Origin: Janthinobacterium sp. PAMC25594
GTDB taxonomy: Bacteria; Pseudomonadota; Gammaproteobacteria; Burkholderiales; Burkholderiaceae_D
NCBI RefSeq assembly: GCF_019443505.1
Contig: NZ_CP080377.1
Location: 3,224,001-3,288,000, forward strand
Direction: 5' to 3'
DNA length: 64,000 bases
The position numbers were made by a program, and so were the translations under genes. The notes beneath the pieces were generated by a model. The model was not told the DNA's origin and ran no database searches. It saw only the letters and a program-made list of their open reading frames with translations. Below, one piece after another: positions 63,375 through 64,000 of the stretch. Positions within the stretch are counted from its first letter, which is position 1, and every line of letters starts with the position of its first letter.

Positions 63375-63405
63375 TCGTCATTGCCCGGCCCGCTCGGCAA
63401 AAACT

Positions 63406-63491
63406 GTCGGATTACGCGAGGCGAGGCCTCGCTAATCCGACCTACTCGCTCAGGCGTAGGTCGGATTAGCGGCGCAGCCGCGTAATCCGAC
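63406..63491. repeat. Pair of REP-like palindromes GTCGGATTA..TAATCCGAC
   Basis: Two units, 63406-63441 and 63460-63491, each a hairpin with arms GTCGGATTA and TAATCCGAC, separated by 18 bases. They belong to the same family as 582-611 and 27866-27895 and fill the gap between converging genes. Confidence 0.8.
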
Positions 63492-63510
63492 ACCCCCACA
63501 CTCCAATTAC

Positions 63511-64000
63511 TCAGTCAAACGGCACGGGCCGCGGTGTCGTGTCCGACGATGGCGGCAGGATCGGCAGCACGAGCTGCGGCTGCTTGCCCGTCAGGGTTTT
63601 CAGGAAGGCGACCAGCTTGCCATTTTCATCGGGCGTAAAGGTGCGGCCTAGTTGCAAGCGGCCCATCACGTCGACGGCTTGCGTCAGGGTCGCCGCTTCG
63701 CCATCGTGGAAATAGGGGTACGTCAATTCCACGTTGCGCAGGGTCGGCACCTTGAAGTTGAAACGGTCGGCATCCTTGCCCGTCACGGCCGAGCGCCCTT
63801 GCGCCGTCATCGCCGTTTTGTACGGTTCCACCACGCCCATCTTCTGGAAAGTATTGCCGCCCACGGCGGGACCGTTATGGCAGGCGATGCAGCCGCTCGA
63901 TTTGAACAGCTGATAGCCGGCCAGCTCGTCTTTCGTCAGCGCGCTTTTCTTGCCCATCAGCCATTGGTCGAAGCGCGAACCGGGGGTCACCAGCACTTCC
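63511..64000 (-). CDS. Di-haem cytochrome c peroxidase / MauG family, C-terminal part (5' end outside window)
   Basis: The last about 162 residues. One haem site CIACH in GYQLFKSSGCIACHNGPAVGGNTFQKMGV, then VPTLRNVELTYPYFHDGEAATLTQAVDVM, the typical C-terminal haem domain of bacterial cytochrome c peroxidases. These periplasmic enzymes reduce hydrogen peroxide or modify cofactors. The frame is open to the window edge. The N-terminal haem domain and signal peptide are not visible. Confidence 0.9.
   Translation of the reverse strand, partial: EVLVTPGSRFDQWLMGKKSALTKDELAGYQLFKSSGCIACHNGPAVGGNTFQKMGVVEPYKTAMTAQGRSAVTGKDADRFNFKVPTLRNVELTYPYFHDGEAATLTQAVDVMGRLQLGRTFTPDENGKLVAFLKTLTGKQPQLVLPILPPSSDTTPRPVPFD

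Overview
The window comes from a Betaproteobacterium, most likely Burkholderiales/Oxalobacteraceae (Janthinobacterium, Massilia or Duganella type). The reasons are the two 16S-Ile-Ala-23S-5S operons with a betaproteobacterial leader, the gene order mltA/apaG/rpe/gph/trpEGDC, and the GC-rich coding sequence. The genus is an inference; no database search was possible.

Layout. (1) 2-517: 3' end of an IS110-type transposase. (2) About 570-6264: rRNA operon 1, minus strand. (3) 6295-21849: a quinoprotein alcohol-oxidation locus. It holds a sigma-54 activator of the AcoR type, ApbE flavin transferase, a NosR-like flavo-Fe/S membrane protein, a porin, a PQQ alcohol dehydrogenase with the lanthanide-type Asp-x-Asp signature, a DUF779 protein, an acetaldehyde-type aldehyde dehydrogenase, the PQQ-associated beta-propeller protein, a PqqU/YncD-like TonB receptor, a quinoprotein-associated solute-binding protein and cytochrome c550 PedF. 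Each of its six transcription units starts with a recognisable -24/-12 (sigma-54) promoter. (4) 21927-27813: RNA-repair locus rsr(Ro60)-[two tandem structured RNA candidates]-rtcB-rtcA with a divergent rtcR, also with a -24/-12 promoter. (5) About 27850-33555: rRNA operon 2, a direct repeat of operon 1 about 27.28 kb away; its upstream promoter is embedded in the 3' end of an enoyl-CoA hydratase gene.

(6) 33532-64000: mostly core genome. It contains an enoyl-CoA hydratase, MFS transporter, universal stress protein, mltA, a 48-residue membrane protein, apaG, rpe, gph, a trp leader peptide/attenuator and trpEGDC, a small lipoprotein, a diguanylate cyclase, an M61 peptidase, a MobA-like nucleotidyltransferase with a two-subunit molybdenum hydroxylase (IorAB type), DsbC, a UbiH-family hydroxylase, an S41 peptidase, tRNA-Phe, a secreted hypothetical, a DUF2058 protein, a PsiF-repeat protein, a TonB-C lipoprotein, a GGDEF/EAL protein, an S9 peptidase and the end of a di-haem cytochrome c peroxidase.

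How the parts work together (inference). Region 3 looks like a self-contained periplasmic alcohol oxidation unit. PqqU would import PQQ (no pqq biosynthesis gene is in the window), the dehydrogenase would pass electrons to cytochrome PedF, and the aldehyde dehydrogenase would finish the oxidation. The NosR-like protein, flavinylated by ApbE, is an unexpected partner because there is no nosZ. The AcoR-type activator plus sigma-54 would switch on all units. The two most unusual items are this NosR/ApbE/porin operon inside a sigma-54 quinoprotein locus and the tandem Y-RNA-like elements between rsr and rtcB.
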